DNA of 64,000 bases, from positions 1,798,001 to 1,862,000 of the forward strand of contig NC_020185.1 in the NCBI RefSeq assembly GCF_000315915.1. The letters run 5' to 3'. This document shows, piece by piece, positions 36,024 through 46,168 of the stretch (position 1 is its first letter; the number at the start of each line of letters is the position of its first letter). The notes beneath the pieces were generated by a model, which ran no database searches, had not been told where the DNA came from, and saw only the letters and a program-made list of their open reading frames with translations. The DNA is from Henningerozyma blattae CBS 6284. Its lineage: Eukaryota; Ascomycota; Saccharomycetes; Saccharomycetales; Saccharomycetaceae. A program made the translations under genes and the position numbers.

Positions 36024-37000
36024 ATTTTATAATTGCCTTTTAACTTACCTATTTTTCATAATTTGCAAATAAAATAGTTTTATCCTCAGTTTCAAAGCGA
36101 CGTAAATAAATTCTTCATTTTAAATTTTTCTAGATCTTATTATGCGGACAAAAAATACTTGAAGCTGAAGTTTTTCCATTAACACTAAAACAAAGACCTC
36201 AGAAATAACTTTTTTAAGATTTTTATCTCTTATTGTACCAACGAATCAAATAGCTATAAAAGCACTAATTTATTGATAAAATAATATGTATATATTTATT
36301 TATTATTATCCACTACTCGATTAAGCATATCACGAATAGTACCATACGTAAGACTTAAAAATTGTACATATAGTTGAACTGGACTATATCCATCAGTTAA
36401 ATTTTAGAATACCTTTCAAAACAATAAAAAGTAAGATAAAAGAAAAACAGTAGTTTAGAATATACATCAGAGTTAACTAATAGTTTGTGCTAGCTATATT
36501 TTTGGCTTTTTCACATAGTAAAACCGTAATTCTTGGCATTACTTATCCCTCTTAAAAATAAACTTACGAGCTAAATATTTATAAAGTGTCATTTTAATCG
36601 GCCTGGTACTAATCACCTTTCCTAATTATTGATATGACACAGAATCATTGAAGTAAAACCACTATGATATAAATTGGGAAAAATAAGAAGTCTTCAAAAA
36701 AAAAAATACTCCAAATTATTTTTCTAATTTTGTAGAACTTCTACTTATTTTTCATGAGTGTACATAGTTTTATTGCTATGAGTGGTTTTGTGGCAATAAA
36801 TAAAAATACAAAAAAAATACAACGTATAAAAAGGAGGAATCTAAACGCTGCTTCTACTTTCATATAATCTTAAAAATAAATATATATAAATTCTAAGTTA
36901 CTATTTAAACTACATAGGGACCTTTTTCTATAACAATTGTTGCAGTCAAATCACGATCAAAGCTTCTAGAAATAAAAATTAATACAGAACACTAATTTAC
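36024..37000. other. Intergenic, PBN1 upstream region
   Basis: About 1 kb without an ORF. S. cerevisiae LRE1/APA1 lie in this general position and are missing; I saw no readable relic. A sporulation-type element plus TATA at 36786-36832 is listed separately. Confidence 0.45.
36786..36832 (+). promoter_or_regulatory. Orphan MSE-like element and TATA
   Basis: TTTTGTGGC at 36786-36794 is the reverse complement of GCCACAAAA, a perfect middle-sporulation element (Ndt80 site). A TATAAAAA follows at 36825. No ORF starts nearby on the plus strand; on the minus strand PBN1 begins 760 bp away. Confidence 0.4.
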
Positions 37001-38104
37001 TCAATCTAAATCGCTTATACCACCGTATTGGTTAATATAAGCTTCGCCATGAGAAAATAAGCGTTCTTTTCTTACTAATTTTTTTAATTTTGCTATAATT
37101 CCGGAAGCTTTGATCGTATTTTCCTTAACAACATCAATATTCCATTTCCAACTATCATAAATATGGTTTGCATAAAATAAATTTGCAAAAGCTTTGATAT
37201 TACCATCCCATACCTCTTGGAAATCTAACGATGAACCTCGTATTTCAATTTCAGAAACCGGATCTTCATTTTCATTAACATTATAGGAGACCCAGTTTAC
37301 TTTAACCCTTTCAATATGTTCCTTTTCAATATCAAATTTACCAGTTGGTTGATATTGAAAAGTTCCATTATATCCTGAATTAAATTGATCAATTATATCT
37401 GATACCATTTCCATCACAGAATAGTGTTCCAAATGAGTAGCAGTATGTTTCCCAAGATTTGTATTCCAATGAATTGTTATAAAATTTGTTAGATTGTTAG
37501 TTTGAATGGATGCATCACTACTGTTTGTCATTGTCAATAGTGGTACTCCCAAGCCAGCATCTACAAATTTTGAAACAACATCGGTGTATAATTCATTAGG
37601 TTGGCAAAATACAACAGAAGAATCTTCTAAACCAAATACTGGATAAGTATGTTCCGTTGTATTTTTGAGGTTATACTGGTCTAAAAATGTGGTAAAGATT
37701 TTAACTGCCAAAATATTACTGACGGTTGACTCGTCAAAATCTCCATTGTCGAACTGTTCTCTGAAAATTCCACGAGCAGTGATTCCACATGTAAACAATA
37801 CAGTAACTGTTAGACCAATAATCATCGCCCAGCATTGAGGTGCTGTGGGTACTATGCATAATACAGGTTTCCATGCAGTAAATAGAGTTGCAGCTGCACT
37901 AATAAGTACCCCAGATAATACGGCAGATTTTGTCGCGTCCCACTTTGTTCCTCTTTTAAATAATAACTTTGTTGTTCCCGTTATTATAGAATATTTCCTA
38001 TGACTGTAAGAAACAACATGAAAAATTATCATGAGCATTAATAATGCAAAGAAATAGTTTCTAGCAATAGTCTTTCCATTGATTTTTGATAATAAAGGTA
38101 GCAT
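37001..38104 (-). CDS. Membrane protein of unknown function, possible YCL049C relative
   Basis: 367 residues. I do not recognise a domain. There are three hydrophobic segments in the first 120 residues: YFFALLMLMIIFHVVS (about 17-32), SAVLSGVLISAAATLFTAW (about 60-78) and CWAMIIGLTVTVLFTCGI (about 91-108). A hydrophilic domain rich in N-x-S/T sequons follows, ending HGEAYINQYGGISDLD. S. cerevisiae places the uncharacterised membrane protein YCL049C between PBN1 and SPS22, so synteny suggests that family, but I cannot confirm it from sequence. The large N-glycosylation potential suggests the C-terminal domain faces the lumen or outside. Confidence 0.55.
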   Translation of the reverse strand: MLPLLSKINGKTIARNYFFALLMLMIIFHVVSYSHRKYSIITGTTKLLFKRGTKWDATKSAVLSGVLISAAATLFTAWKPVLCIVPTAPQCWAMIIGLTVTVLFTCGITARGIFREQFDNGDFDESTVSNILAVKIFTTFLDQYNLKNTTEHTYPVFGLEDSSVVFCQPNELYTDVVSKFVDAGLGVPLLTMTNSSDASIQTNNLTNFITIHWNTNLGKHTATHLEHYSVMEMVSDIIDQFNSGYNGTFQYQPTGKFDIEKEHIERVKVNWVSYNVNENEDPVSEIEIRGSSLDFQEVWDGNIKAFANLFYANHIYDSWKWNIDVVKENTIKASGIIAKLKKLVRKERLFSHGEAYINQYGGISDLD

Positions 38105-39205
38105 TTTTCGTTTGACTCGAACAAATGCTTTACGTGTGTGTATGTATATATATATATTCTTTAAATTATATATAATACAAGTCTAAAAGTATTTACTAAT
38201 TTAAATAAAATATCCCAACTATTTATACTTTAAGTATGTCTAATCAAATTAAAAATACGACAGGCTAGCATGTACATTTGATATAACAGAGTCTGCAATA
38301 TTTCAAATTCTAGAAAATGGAAAGTCAAAGAACTTTATATTTAATTCAAGAAATAAATAATCAGACAGGATGTTATCCCATGAAAAAAAGTGAATTGTAT
38401 CGATATACAATATTTATTCTCAAATAATAGCTCCTCAATTCTAATACTACCCATTATAAAATATTTGTAACTAAGGATTTAACTTTTTTCTAAAATACAA
38501 TTCTAAGTATATATTTTGCTATAGTACTTTCTGAATAAAGAGGGGTGCAAAAAAATTCCCATGCGCAATCAAGAAGAAAACAAAAATCTATAAGGTAACA
38601 TTCTACAGACTTCTAAATGATATATTATATACGTATTTCTACCCTCTTCTTGAAGGGGGAAGGCGCAATTTTTTTTTTTAATGGAATTATTCAAGTAATG
38701 CCAACTTACTTGGGTACAAAGAAGGAATGTTCTGACAAGCTAGCTAGTAAGTAATGTAATATACATTCCAATTTTAAAGGAAGAGAATTACTAACCTATA
38801 TATGTTCCCTTTTAAATTTATGGAAACATTCGGTAAAAAAAAGGTTTAGAAATCTGAAGATATCTATTCTAGATAACACTAGATGATTACAGATAAATGC
38901 TAGTAAAGTAACCCTTTTTACTAGTGAAGAGCTAATTAATGGCATCAAAAGTTAATTAGTGTCCTTGGCAGTGCTAAGGTGTCAGCGAGAGTTCGAATCT
39001 TGGAAGCCTCTCTATCTAGATAATTTCTTGTTACTACGGCTTACAGCTTTCCATATACACACCCAACTTCCTTTTGAAAAGTTTAGAGTTCTGGATAATA
39101 TTAGAATATATAAATAAATAAAGTAGAATAAATAATCTAGTATAAATAAATTGATGAAAAATGTGTATGTACAACGAATGATAATATGTTATGTATTGTT
39201 CTAGA
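38105..39205. other. Intergenic between the YCL049C-like gene and QCR7
   Basis: 1.1 kb. The only structured element I find is the tRNA relic at about 38961. Remainder AT-rich with a T run at 38671. Confidence 0.5.
38961..39009 (+). pseudogene. tRNA-Leu-type relic lacking anticodon and variable arms
   Basis: CCTTGGCAGTGCTAAGGTGTCAG matches the D-arm side of yeast tRNA-Leu (TTGGCCGAGTGG-TTAAGGCGTCAG) with small deletions. It joins directly to a T-arm CGAGA-GTTCGAA-TCTTG whose 5-bp stem still pairs (one G-T), then GAAGCC. The anticodon arm and long variable arm are missing, so it cannot be a functional tRNA. The B-box GTTCGAATC (38991-38999) is intact. Confidence 0.6.
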
Positions 39206-39586
39206 TCATTTAACTTGTAAATTATCTAATTCATTCTTTTCTGCAGCTTCTTTTTCAGCTTGTAATATATAAGGTAATAAGTAAGAAGCATCTTCATTAG
39301 CTTTGATCCAATCATTTCTTGGTAGCAAATGATGAGTTAATTCTGTTTGGTGTGCTCTTATAATACGGTATACTCTAGCATACGATTCATCTTGGTCTAA
39401 TCTTCTTAGAGCCTTTTGTACAATTGGATTTTCTTCACTAACTAAGTCATCCTTTTTTAAACCTAATTTTCTGTAGCCAGACAATTCGGTAAATAGATTA
39501 GCTATTGGCACTAGAGTATTACGAAGAGATGGAGTTCTTAAAATGTAGTCACCAGCTTTGACGATCGAGGTAAATGATTGTGGCAT
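39206..39586 (-). CDS. QCR7: Qcr7, cytochrome bc1 complex subunit 7
   Basis: 126 residues (S. cerevisiae 127). Qcr7 is a matrix-facing subunit of respiratory complex III that helps assemble cytochrome b. It starts [20 protein letters not shown] and includes [40 protein letters not shown] and [17 protein letters not shown], with a tail of Glu/Lys. All are family hallmarks across the whole length. A palindromic Cbf1-type site lies 160 bp upstream of the start. Confidence 0.97.
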   Translation of the reverse strand: MPQSFTSIVKAGDYILRTPSLRNTLVPIANLFTELSGYRKLGLKKDDLVSEENPIVQKALRRLDQDESYARVYRIIRAHQTELTHHLLPRNDWIKANEDASYLLPYILQAEKEAAEKNELDNLQVK

Positions 39587-39746
39587 GGTTTGTATGTATG
39601 TTGGCCGATATGTTTATTCTTCTAGTTATTTTTCTTCCTGTCTGATAATCCACCCTTATGTTATCCTTGTATATCTTGTTTTATATATTATAAGTCTCGC
39701 AAGTTACCTCGGTTTCGACTTCAAGCTCTCCGACAACTCCGGGTGA

Positions 39747-39754
39747 TCACGTGA
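39747..39754. promoter_or_regulatory. Cbf1-type TCACGTGA upstream of QCR7
   Basis: TCACGTGA in the context GGTGATCACGTGAGC, 161 bp upstream of the QCR7 ATG. Cbf1 control of QCR genes is known in S. cerevisiae for QCR8; its role here is inferred. Confidence 0.5.
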
Positions 39755-40388
39755 GCAAGATTTATGACACAAATTTATGGTCAGCATTCATGCTGTTATA
39801 GTAAGAATATACAGTAAACTGCAAGAACTTGAGTAGACAGAATCTATTTATTGCTCAAAGCAGGACTTAGTGTAGAGAGTATATATACAGTCCCTGCTCT
39901 TTCTATTTATTGATAACTGAAATAAGCTCATATGTGATCACCTTATTCAGTCAAATTTCAATCTGTAGCACCTAAGCTTTACTCAGCAGGAGCTTCATTT
40001 TCAATAAGATAGAAGTTTCAAACAGGGGGTAAGCGGAAACTAATTGTGCCTATAAATATAATTGTGTCAAATTTATCCCTAGCCATCCTCATTCCTCGAG
40101 AAAGTATTACCCCAGATTAATGTGGTTTAAATAGTGTACTCTTTAGAAGTATTATATATTTCGGAAAGGATATGATCGTTCTTAAATATCTGGTTTCAAG
40201 AATCCGAAGCGCTCATATAAATGTACTGTTAGAGATCTAGAGAATAGCGAATAAAGTCTTCACAATAGGAATAATTTCTCAATAAATAATTCTCCCTTAT
40301 ATGCGAACTGATGTTTAAATGAATACTGTGTGCAGTAAACATACGACGGAATCTACGTTTACAACGTTATCTCCATGGTGAAGCAACA

Positions 40389-40394
40389 CACGTG
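40389..40394. promoter_or_regulatory. E-box CACGTG upstream of CAB1
   Basis: CACGTG in the context CACACGTGACC, 290 bp before the CAB1 ATG. Confidence 0.4.
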
Positions 40395-40685
40395 ACCTCT
40401 AAACCCAGCTCGCTTGATTCTCCGAAGTAACTTGCAAACTGTGCCGATCGTATCATGAGATTCTCCCATATTTGTCAACAAATAACTTACCCAACAGGCG
40501 TATATAACAACAACAGTTATTCAATTGTTTCTTTATCAATCCGCCTATCTTGGTTTAAAAAAAGGTTATCAGTCTATAGGCAACCTACATATTCCAAAGG
40601 CTTCGCTACATCATAGTATCTACACCGTATCTGTTCCTATATAAACACATATACACATAGATCTCTGTATGTATTTAGTGATCGT

Positions 40686-41717
40686 ATGAGCATGCAAAAA
40701 CCAATCGACTATCGATTAGATTATTCTAATGATACTTTCAATTTGGCCATCGATATAGGTGGCACATTGTCTAAAGTGGTGTATTCGCCAATTAACAGTA
40801 ATCAATTGTTTTTCCAAAACTGTGAGACCGAAAAAATAGATGAATTCATAACCATGCTTCACAAGATAATATGTGATTCAAATGGGAATAATTATAAAAA
40901 TGTACAAATATTTGCAACAGGTGGTGGTTCACATAAATTTGAAGCAAAATTGAAATCAGAATTCAAAGATTGTTTAAAATATGTAAAACTAGATGAAATG
41001 GAATGTTTGATTAAAGGTTTGGATTTTTTCATATCCAATGAATCTTCATTGGATGGCGAGATATTCACATACAATGATACAGATGGTATAGTTCCCCGTA
41101 ATACACCAACAACATACCCTTATATGCTTGTAAATATTGGATCTGGGGTCTCTATTTTAAAAATAGATTCTCCCACGAGTTCCTCCAGAATAGGCGGATC
41201 TTCATTAGGTGGTGGAACATTATGGGGGTTGTTGTCGTTGATCACAGGAGCAAAGACATACGATCAGATGCTAGATTGGGCTCAAAATGGCGATAATACA
41301 AACATTGATATGTTGGTTTCAGATATTTATGGAACTGATACAGGGTATGATAAAATAGGGCTGAAATCAACAGCTATTGCAAGCTCATTTGCCAAATGTT
41401 TCCAAAATAGAAGCCCAAATGCGATGAATCAAAGTAAAGATCAAGTTTTTAGGAATGAAGATATTTCAAAGAGTTTACTTTTTGCCATATCCAATAACAT
41501 TGGTCAAATAGCCTATTTGCAAGCAAAGATCCATAATGTGTCAAACATTTATTTCGGTGGCTCGTATACACGTGGACATCTAATTACAATGAATACGTTA
41601 AGCTATGCAATTGATTTTTGGTCCAATTCAACCAAAATGGCGTTTTTCTTAAAACATGAAGGATTTTTAGGTGCAATGGGTGCATTCTTACATTCTACTT
41701 CTCCTCTATCGCAATGA
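40686..41717 (+). CDS. CAB1: Pantothenate kinase Cab1
   Basis: 343 residues (S. cerevisiae 367). Cab1 phosphorylates pantothenate, the first and rate-limiting step of coenzyme A synthesis. N-terminal FNLAIDIGGTLSKVVYSP is the ASKHA-type phosphate loop of eukaryotic pantothenate kinases; VQIFATGGGSHKF, ENIG-like LVNIGSGVSILKI, SSLGGGTLWGLLSLITGAKT and the late IYFGGSYTRGH and KHEGFLGAMGAFL follow the family order. Start at the first ATG; a second follows two codons later. Adjacent to KRE28 and QCR7 as on S. cerevisiae chrIV, although APA2 is missing. Confidence 0.95.
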   Translation: MSMQKPIDYRLDYSNDTFNLAIDIGGTLSKVVYSPINSNQLFFQNCETEKIDEFITMLHKIICDSNGNNYKNVQIFATGGGSHKFEAKLKSEFKDCLKYVKLDEMECLIKGLDFFISNESSLDGEIFTYNDTDGIVPRNTPTTYPYMLVNIGSGVSILKIDSPTSSSRIGGSSLGGGTLWGLLSLITGAKTYDQMLDWAQNGDNTNIDMLVSDIYGTDTGYDKIGLKSTAIASSFAKCFQNRSPNAMNQSKDQVFRNEDISKSLLFAISNNIGQIAYLQAKIHNVSNIYFGGSYTRGHLITMNTLSYAIDFWSNSTKMAFFLKHEGFLGAMGAFLHSTSPLSQ

Positions 41718-41817
41718 TGATATTTCTAAGTTGTCATTTTTAACACTTCAATTAGGACCTCGTTTAATGGCTTACCTTCCATACGCTTTGTAATTTTATT
41801 GTTATATCTTCTTTTAT

Positions 41818-42732
41818 TTATTTTTTTTGATCCGCTTCTGCCTCATTATCTTGATGATTTGCTTCTTCTATTTCTTTCTCATTATTCAATTCATATATTT
41901 TAATATGTTTAATATTAACATTTTTTACATCCACCAGTTCTATATATACCTCATATTTCTGTATTTTCAAGAACATAAACTTACCTTTCATACTAATACA
42001 GATATCTTTGGAGCCATATTCAATAGGTAGAATATCTTTTTCCCAAAATTCATTCAACTTACTAAAATATTCAGCAGTTGAGACTTTAGTATCTGTTGTA
42101 TCAAAATTCAACACATCTTCATTGACATTAATCTCATCTTGTAATTGAAAGAATTCTTCGATAATAGTATCTTCCTGATTTTTATCCCCATCCATTTGCT
42201 TAGTGTTATCATTGACTATTTCACTCAATTGATTGATCATATTTTCGCATTCTTCAATCATTTTCATATCACTCAAATAAATTTCATTAATTACAGCTTC
42301 GTTTTTTTCAATTTCTTCACTTATATTTGCAATCTCATTACTATTTTTGCTAAGCTCTTGAATAGCATTTAAATAAGCATCATTTAACTTACTATTTTGA
42401 AATTTTAAGTTATGAATATCAGTGGTAGAATTTCTATTAGGTAAAGTAATTGTTTCACGTAAGAAATTATCAATAGTTTCATTGGAAATTCTCTGTTCTT
42501 TTAATTGTAATAATAGCTCATTTAATTCAAATTCCTTTGTTTCAATACTTACATGATGATTATTGTCTTCGGTGGCATTAGATAATGGTAGAGTAAGTAT
42601 CGATCTTTTAATCTCCTCAATTGTATCAGTTTTGTATTTATCTTGTTTTAATAAGGAAGATTCAATTGCTTCATCAATTCTTGAAGTTAATCTTTGAATT
42701 TGGTTTTGGTATGTAGAGTCCATCGTAGTCAA
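41818..42732 (-). CDS. KRE28: Kre28, kinetochore KNL1-complex subunit
   Basis: 304 residues (S. cerevisiae 385). Kre28, the Zwint-like partner of Spc105/KNL1, is part of the outer kinetochore. The protein is almost all coiled coil in its first 200 residues (e.g. LNELLLQLKEQRISNETIDN; FQNSKLNDAYLNAIQELSKN; EEIEKNEAVINEIYLSDMKM). A compact C-terminal domain follows with YFSKLNEFWEKDILPIEYG and KGKFMFLKIQKYEVYIELVD. The tail is Glu/Asn/Asp-rich. Sequence is fast-evolving in this family, so assignment leans on coiled-coil pattern plus position beside CAB1, which matches YDR532C. Confidence 0.78.
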   Translation of the reverse strand: MTTMDSTYQNQIQRLTSRIDEAIESSLLKQDKYKTDTIEEIKRSILTLPLSNATEDNNHHVSIETKEFELNELLLQLKEQRISNETIDNFLRETITLPNRNSTTDIHNLKFQNSKLNDAYLNAIQELSKNSNEIANISEEIEKNEAVINEIYLSDMKMIEECENMINQLSEIVNDNTKQMDGDKNQEDTIIEEFFQLQDEINVNEDVLNFDTTDTKVSTAEYFSKLNEFWEKDILPIEYGSKDICISMKGKFMFLKIQKYEVYIELVDVKNVNIKHIKIYELNNEKEIEEANHQDNEAEADQKK

Positions 42733-42964
42733 AGCTTATGATACTATCCTAATAATTCAGTTTGTCTCTATTATAGTGATAAATTCCTTTATTCAGTAGC
42801 AACTAAGCAACTTCTGATTATGTTGTTGACCTTCAGGAAACTTTAAATTTACGCGTTTTATCCTTTCGCATTATTACATAGAGTTTATAATTCTATAAAA
42901 ATTTCAATTTTTATCACATATATATGTATATATATAAAAGGGGGAAAAAAATAATGCATCAAAT

Positions 42965-44386
42965 TTATTTCGTATCTAAGATCTTACTTTTTCTGAAATC
43001 ACCTCCACCTTGTTTCCATAGCCATAACGCATCAATCGAATAGTTTCGAACTGACAAATGTTTAGTTTTATTTTCATCGCTACCATCTTCAATTGATTCA
43101 ATAACTTTACAATCCTTAATTAGATCCCAAAGCATCTCATAATAATGATTAGTCACTGACACTGTAGTACCTCCTAATTCTTTATATGTCTCAGCGTCAA
43201 TTTCAGGTGTCAATTGATAATATAATTGTTTACCCATTTTATATAAAATACGGCCAAGAGTCTGTATAGCAATAGATCTTTGTTGTGGGAATGTGGATCT
43301 CGATAAACGAGTTAATTCAGGAATAGTATAACCGGCAAGATGTGAATCATTTTCATGATGATGTAATGCGGAGTGTGTAGTGTCATTTATTTCACGTGTT
43401 GGTGGAACTAAATCACCCTTGAAATCGAATCTTAATTGTGACATATCATTAATCGCAGTATTTTCAAAGGTTTTCTCAGGAACAGGTTCCATCCATTTTA
43501 GTTTGTTGATTTCTTTTGGTAATTCTGGGAAAAATTTCTCATGCAATTTCTGGTTAAATTCAGGATCATTAATAGATAAGTTTTTATAAATTTTAGCTGC
43601 TATTTCTTCATCGTTGTCATTTTTGTGGAATTTCATAAAATGAACATCTTCCATAAGTTTGTCATTGTCCATATGATCAATACTTTGAGCAATCTGAAAA
43701 TCTAGAGGAGCAATATCATCATCATCTAATGGTTCATATTCATATGTTGAGTTTTCTTTGTCGCTTTCTAATTCTGCAAATGATACCGATTTCTTATTAG
43801 TACAGATCCTATCTTCAATTTCATCTACTTTAATTACACCTAGAGCTTCATTAATCTCTTTATCCGTCATTGGTGTTAATTCATTTAAATCACTAGTGCC
43901 ACCAATCCAAGTGCCTGAAGCACCGTCGATTTCCGCAAATAATGGTGCTTGATCTGTCTTTGTTTTTGAGCGTTTAATAATATTTTTTAATAAATTTTGA
44001 ATCAACTTTGGGTCTAAAGAATTCAATAATTCTTCACGTTCTTTCAATATCTCATCCGTTGACATATTTTTAATCGTATTAATATTTTCTTGGTGAATTA
44101 ATTTAGCTTCTGAAACTTCTTTAGCTTTGTCCCTAAATGTTGATTTAGCAATATCAACAGGTACGGTTTGGTCTGGTAGATATCTTTGTTTTCGTATATT
44201 TTCAGCTCTTCTTTTCTCATTTAGTCTTTGTTTCCATGATGATATCTTTTCAGGTTTATACAATTCGGGAAATCCATTTTTAGTCTTAGCATAGAGTTGA
44301 TTTAATTTGGAATCCGGATCTTTCTCTATAATGTTGAACTCACTATCATCATTATCTTTTTCAACTATATCTCCTAATAAATCCAT
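42965..44386 (-). CDS. RBA50: Rba50, RPAP1-like RNA polymerase II assembly factor
   Basis: 473 residues (S. cerevisiae 439). Rba50 promotes cytoplasmic assembly of Pol II by linking Rpb3 and other subunits. N-terminal MDLLGDIVEKD and the RPAP1 N-domain (KISSWKQRLNEKRRAENIRK, TDEILKEREELLNSLDPKLI; about 40-145); then SGTWIGGTSDLNELTPMTDK; the RPAP1 C-domain contains LRFDFKGDLVPPT (about 335) and HHHENDSHLAGYTIPELTRL-SRSTFPQQRSIAIQTLGRIL (about 355-395), a strong family signature. Ends with a helical segment YYEMLWDLIKDC. S. cerevisiae neighbours on chrIV (AGE1, QCR7) are also here. Confidence 0.93.
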   Translation of the reverse strand: MDLLGDIVEKDNDDSEFNIIEKDPDSKLNQLYAKTKNGFPELYKPEKISSWKQRLNEKRRAENIRKQRYLPDQTVPVDIAKSTFRDKAKEVSEAKLIHQENINTIKNMSTDEILKEREELLNSLDPKLIQNLLKNIIKRSKTKTDQAPLFAEIDGASGTWIGGTSDLNELTPMTDKEINEALGVIKVDEIEDRICTNKKSVSFAELESDKENSTYEYEPLDDDDIAPLDFQIAQSIDHMDNDKLMEDVHFMKFHKNDNDEEIAAKIYKNLSINDPEFNQKLHEKFFPELPKEINKLKWMEPVPEKTFENTAINDMSQLRFDFKGDLVPPTREINDTTHSALHHHENDSHLAGYTIPELTRLSRSTFPQQRSIAIQTLGRILYKMGKQLYYQLTPEIDAETYKELGGTTVSVTNHYYEMLWDLIKDCKVIESIEDGSDENKTKHLSVRNYSIDALWLWKQGGGDFRKSKILDTK

Positions 44387-46168
44387 TTCTTAATACTTTG
44401 TCTCTCTATTTGCAATGTATTAAAAATTATTTTTTTATAATATGTAAATAAAAATTTCATCTTTTTTTTGCGCAGCGATGATTAAAAAACTGTATTCACT
44501 TTAGATCCATTAACCAAAAATTGCACAACTCCTCGGAATATAGACCTCATTACAGGCATATATATATGTGACATTTTTATTAGATAGGAGGTGTTACCGT
44601 TAGAATAAAAATCACATTATAAGTGTCAACAACGTGTTTATCATAATATCGTTAGAGTTATGTCCCACCATTAAATCTCTTACTATTTCTTATATGCTCC
44701 AAAATAAAATAATCGTATGACACTAAAATATAAAGCTTGATTATATTGAAACTGTACAATACATAAGGTACTTTTCCAAATATTTTTACAGGGTGGTTTG
44801 TAGGTAATTAGTAAAATAATTTATGTCTTTTAAAAATAAGACTAATCTCCTTTTTTTTACAAAATATCATTATACAATTTTACAGTTTTTAGCTACAAAA
44901 TAGTAAATATATTATTATTATAATTCATTGTCAATTTTTATGGCATTAATATAATTTCCCGCCGAATAATATTGTATTGGGAATAGTTACCGCACTAATG
45001 TGCATATTTCAGAAAAGTTTACATACTAGTTTACCGAATGTCCAATCAACTCCTATTACTACGCACTCATATAATATTTTGAATCAGATGTGCTGCTGCT
45101 AATTTTGTAATTCCTGAAGTGATAAATATTGAAATTTTAAACAGGTAAAAAAACAGCAAATATCCTGTATACTACTCCAAAAATAATTATTGGTAATAAA
45201 TCTCAGTCTGAAATATTTGATTTGTAATTGTGCATCTAAAGTACTTCATTGAGCTCAGTCTAATTAAAATTTGCTAACTTGCTTAAAAAAAATATTAGTA
45301 ATAGTTTGTAACTACTCACAAGTTTTTTTTAGTTGCAAAATAGGCAATATCTTTTTTAAAAACATTAAATATTGTATCATTGTCTTGGAAACACTTTCAC
45401 TCAACTAATAAGCAATGCATTATAAAAGCCATATCTTGAAAGATGAAAATAAAAAAGCACCAGATAAAGTGGTAGATAGTCATACTCACCTAGGTATATA
45501 GTGTTAGGATAACGGCATTTTAAGTCAAGACAGAACAGCAAGATTTTATATTGTCTAACAAAATTTAATTATAAATTTCTCTTTGATAAACAAAATTAAC
45601 ATTTAATAATCACATAAATATCTTTTCGACCATTATATATATGCCCATTATCAGTATAAGCATTTACTGTAGATATTAGGTAACGATAAGGGCTCTCAGA
45701 AATATTACTTGATTTCAGCCAACAAAGCATTAGTTGAAACCAGTTTTGTCAACATATAAGTTCCAAAAATAAAAAGAATTTGAACTACATTATAGTTTAA
45801 AAACAAATGGATGTTAATAAAGCTATTTCTACTCAACAGATATATGTTTCTATACCATTGAATGGAAACTAGTTACCCGGATTAAACCTCTCCCGGGGAA
45901 TTAGCCGCATAAAGCATCTGAATTCTTGTGATAAGATTAGCGCATTCAAAAAGAATTAAAGGATCCACATAAAAACTGTTTTGGTTAGCATATTCCCTGA
46001 AAGCGTATATAGAGATTTATAAAGTACGGTCTGATAAAATCACAGATCCTAAGAGTTTGGCTCTGAATTGCTAGCTAAGAGCTAACACACTCTCAACCCC
46101 TTTCGTTCCTTTTCTTTAGATCTTCTTTGCCTGTAGCATTCTAGAATTTAGGCCATTCTTTTTCCATC
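44387..46168. other. Large divergent intergenic, RBA50 / AGE1
   Basis: At 1.8 kb this is the longest gene-free stretch. No frame of 60 codons or more on either strand. S. cerevisiae SNA2 and YDR526C would lie here and are absent. I see no tRNA, LTR or centromere pattern. A Reb1-type site is listed separately. Confidence 0.5.
45872..45880 (+). promoter_or_regulatory. Reb1-type site GTTACCCGG upstream of AGE1
   Basis: Matches the RTTACCCGG general regulatory factor consensus, 290 bp before the AGE1 ATG. A second GC-rich patch (CCTCTCCCGGGGAATTAGCC) follows directly. Confidence 0.55.

Larger units (their letters stand above)
39587..40685. other. Divergent intergenic, QCR7 / CAB1
   Basis: 1.1 kb where S. 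cerevisiae has APA2. No ORF and no readable Apa-type relic. Two E-boxes are listed separately. The part 39791-40010 contains a TATATATA and a promoter-like layout that could be an old solo LTR; see findings. Confidence 0.4.

Noticed and set aside
39747..40394. Centromere: E-boxes (CDEI-like) with TTTCGGAAA near 40,157
   Set aside because: The distance (about 230-400 bp) is wrong for a point centromere and the DNA between is not extremely AT-rich. The TCACGTGA upstream of BIK1 also lacks CDEII/CDEIII.
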